From: Thermodesulfobacteriota bacterium
GTDB lineage: Bacteria > Desulfobacterota > DSM-4660 > Desulfatiglandales > Desulfatiglandaceae
Assembly: GCA_028278625.1 (NCBI GenBank)
Contig: JANQDY010000109.1
Location: forward strand, 62,001-126,000
Direction: 5' to 3'
Length of the DNA stretch: 64,000 bases
A program made the translations under genes and the position numbers. The notes under the pieces were generated by a model. It did no database searches, was not told where the DNA came from, and saw only the letters and a program-made list of their open reading frames with translations. This document shows, in pieces, positions 62,380 through 64,000 of this stretch. How positions within the stretch are numbered: the first letter of the stretch is position 1; every line of letters begins with the position of its first letter.

Positions 62380-64000
62380 ATGAAAATCCTACAGGTGAGT
62401 ACATATGATATCAGAGGCGGCGCAGCACGGGCCACATACCGACTGCATTGCGGGCTGCGCAATGGCGGTCAGGACTGCCGGATGCTGGTCAAATACAGAG
62501 ACACGAAAGACGGCTTTGTATCAGCCATTGAGGACAAGGGCGGGCAGACTGACGAGCAGTTTCTAATGGAAGTCCCGCTCCAGGAGCATTACATTAATAC
62601 TCACCGGACGGATGTCAGCAACACCATGTTCTCACTACCGTACCCCGGATACGATATTTCCGGATTAGATCTGGTGCAGGAAGCGGATGTCATCAACCTT
62701 CATTGGGTCTCCCAGTTTCAGTCTCCCGTTACCTTGAACCAACTGTTCGCTCTGGGAAAGCCTGTGGTGTGGACGTTACACGACCAATGGGCTTTTACCG
62801 GCGGTTGCCATTATTCGGCGGGGTGCCAAGAATACCGCAGCAACTGCGGAGTATGTCCACAACTGGCAAATGATCCTTTCTTTCTCCCTGAAGCCACCCT
62901 GAAGGACAAAGAACAGCTGTTCAAGAATGCCAACCTCACCATTGTCACGCCGAGCCGTTGGATGAGCGACTGCGCCGCCAAAAGCCGTCTTTTCAAATCC
63001 TTTGCGGTTGAAACCATTGCCAATTCAATCGAAACGGACCTCTATTATCCTTTGGCAAAGGACCGTGCCAAACAACATTTGGGAATTCCCGGTGATGCGG
63101 TTACGTTCCTTTTTGGAGCCATAGACGGCAAAGAAAAGAGGAAAGGGTTTTCAGAGCTGGTGGGTGCCATGGAGTTTTGCAGGCAAAGCCCTCTGTTTCG
63201 GGAATTGCTTGAAAAAGATCGGATCAGGCTGTTGTGTTTTGGAAGTCCGAATCACCAACTGGAGAGTACGAACGTTCCATATGTCTCCTTGGGGCGACTC
63301 GAAACCGACGCTGAGATCAGAGAGGCCTATTCGGCCGCGGACATTTTCTTGCTCCCTTCTCTGGAAGACAACCTTCCCAACACCGTTCTTGAGTCAATGA
63401 GTTGCGGTACCCCGGTGATTTCTTTTCAAATAGGGGGCGTTCCGGATATGGTCACGGACGGTGTTACCGGCTATTTGGTGAAAGCCTTTGACATCGGACA
63501 GATGAGTGAGGCCATTGTTTCACTGGCGTTGGACCCCGGCAAACGCGAGTCCATGGGGAAGGCAGGTCGAGCCAGAGTCTTGAAAGACTATCCTCTGGAT
63601 GTGCAGGCAAAGCGTTACGTGGATCTGTATGATCGCCTGCTCCGGGAGAAGAGACATTCGGACTCACACCCGAGTGTCCCTTCGCGGTCATCCGGTCTGT
63701 TTCAGAAGGAGACGAATCTCTCCTTTGAAACTGTTCCGGCTAATTTCAATATGACGTTGGGCTCTCGATTCGAGAGGATATATGATGGCATCTTGTTTCA
63801 GGCGCTCAAATCATTTGCGCCCATGGCCCATAAGCTTTGGAAAAGCAGCGAATTGGACCGGGCGAGACGCTTGGAGCAGGTGAAAAAGATGAGCCGGCTG
63901 TTGGAGTCTTGTGAGGTTGATCGCGAGGCCCGCCTGCAGCAGATCAATGAGCTGACAAGCATGCTCGAATCCTGTGAGGCGGATCGATCCGACCGGTGGG
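62380..64000 (+). CDS. WcaC-like family 4 glycosyltransferase, 3' partial
   Basis: The frame is open at the right edge (540 codons seen). It starts at ATG 62380 and matches colanic-acid WcaC-type GT4 enzymes: VSTYDIRGGAARATYRL, INLHWVSQFQSP, VVWTLHDQWAFTGGCHY with the Cys-rich CGVCPQL, and the donor-site LLPSLEDNLPNTVLESM. After the GT domain (1-425) comes a linker, then a coiled-coil region with 21-residue tandem repeats that reaches the window edge, so another domain may follow. Confidence 0.9.
   Translation, partial: MKILQVSTYDIRGGAARATYRLHCGLRNGGQDCRMLVKYRDTKDGFVSAIEDKGGQTDEQFLMEVPLQEHYINTHRTDVSNTMFSLPYPGYDISGLDLVQEADVINLHWVSQFQSPVTLNQLFALGKPVVWTLHDQWAFTGGCHYSAGCQEYRSNCGVCPQLANDPFFLPEATLKDKEQLFKNANLTIVTPSRWMSDCAAKSRLFKSFAVETIANSIETDLYYPLAKDRAKQHLGIPGDAVTFLFGAIDGKEKRKGFSELVGAMEFCRQSPLFRELLEKDRIRLLCFGSPNHQLESTNVPYVSLGRLETDAEIREAYSAADIFLLPSLEDNLPNTVLESMSCGTPVISFQIGGVPDMVTDGVTGYLVKAFDIGQMSEAIVSLALDPGKRESMGKAGRARVLKDYPLDVQAKRYVDLYDRLLREKRHSDSHPSVPSRSSGLFQKETNLSFETVPANFNMTLGSRFERIYDGILFQALKSFAPMAHKLWKSSELDRARRLEQVKKMSRLLESCEVDREARLQQINELTSMLESCEADRSDRW
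63868..64000 (+). repeat. In-frame 63-bp tandem repeat encoding a 21-residue coiled coil
   Basis: Units begin at 63868, 63931 and 63994. Each codes for RLxQ(V/I)xx(M/L)(S/T)xxLESCE(V/A)DRxx, a 21-residue period equal to three heptads. The array continues beyond the window. It extends the glycosyltransferase as a probable rod or oligomerisation segment. Confidence 0.85.

Overview
The window reads as a chromosomal segment of a Gram-negative anaerobe of the Desulfobacterota (sulfate-reducer, Desulfobacterales-like). This is an inference from gene content: a double-membrane type II secretion system, LarB, several radical-SAM proteins, a small DUF6485 protein, rSAM/selenodomain-associated transferases, sigma-54 two-component regulation, and intermediate base composition. 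No transposase, integrase, prophage or CRISPR array was found. Genes are closely packed on both strands, and many starts overlap the previous stop (ATGA, TTGA, GTGA).

Left part (1-35 kb) is mostly housekeeping and regulation. It begins with a cut-off DUF294 protein that has lost its nucleotidyltransferase aspartates, followed by a DnaQ-like exonuclease. A leftward GAF / kinase-like / UspA / LarB operon has a promoter that overlaps the one for a rightward gene of unknown function. Then come EF-G, a detached gspA-gspB pair, an enoyl-CoA hydratase, moaA, an amidohydrolase, priA with a selenocysteine-lyase-like PLP enzyme, a KAS III / alpha-beta hydrolase / fused transferase operon, and rnc / radical SAM / era. 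After era, a convergent gap holds an imperfect 115-bp direct repeat studded with GTACAA/TTGTAC dyads. A sigma-54 two-component pair, a radical-SAM protein, a divergent DnaA homologue, envelope glycosyltransferases, a TMTC-like TPR membrane protein, pyrE, tRNA-Pro(CGG) and DUF6485 follow.

Right part (35-64 kb) is an envelope and export region read almost entirely rightward. A NusG paralogue and a sugar-nucleotide epimerase lie just upstream of a complete type II secretion cluster in the order E-F-G-H-I-J-K-L-M-C-D. This runs directly into an O-antigen-type ABC exporter (Wzm/Wzt with a C-terminal carbohydrate-binding domain) and a series of glycosyltransferases, several fused to other enzymes (PIG-L deacetylase, methyltransferase, acetyltransferase). 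Inside this region is an isolated transcription unit for an unknown secreted protein, with a near-consensus promoter whose -35 box lies in a palindrome, a roughly 200-nt leader and a strong terminator. It is followed by a seven-repeat FG-GAP lipoprotein. The last gene, a WcaC-like glycosyltransferase with 21-residue coiled-coil repeats, runs off the right edge.

How the parts may work together (inference): the NusG paralogue could act as a dedicated elongation factor for the long export/polysaccharide unit; GspA/GspB would help the secretin cross peptidoglycan; the type II system and the Wzm/Wzt exporter would build and decorate the cell surface, with the secreted protein and the FG-GAP lipoprotein as candidate surface or secreted products.
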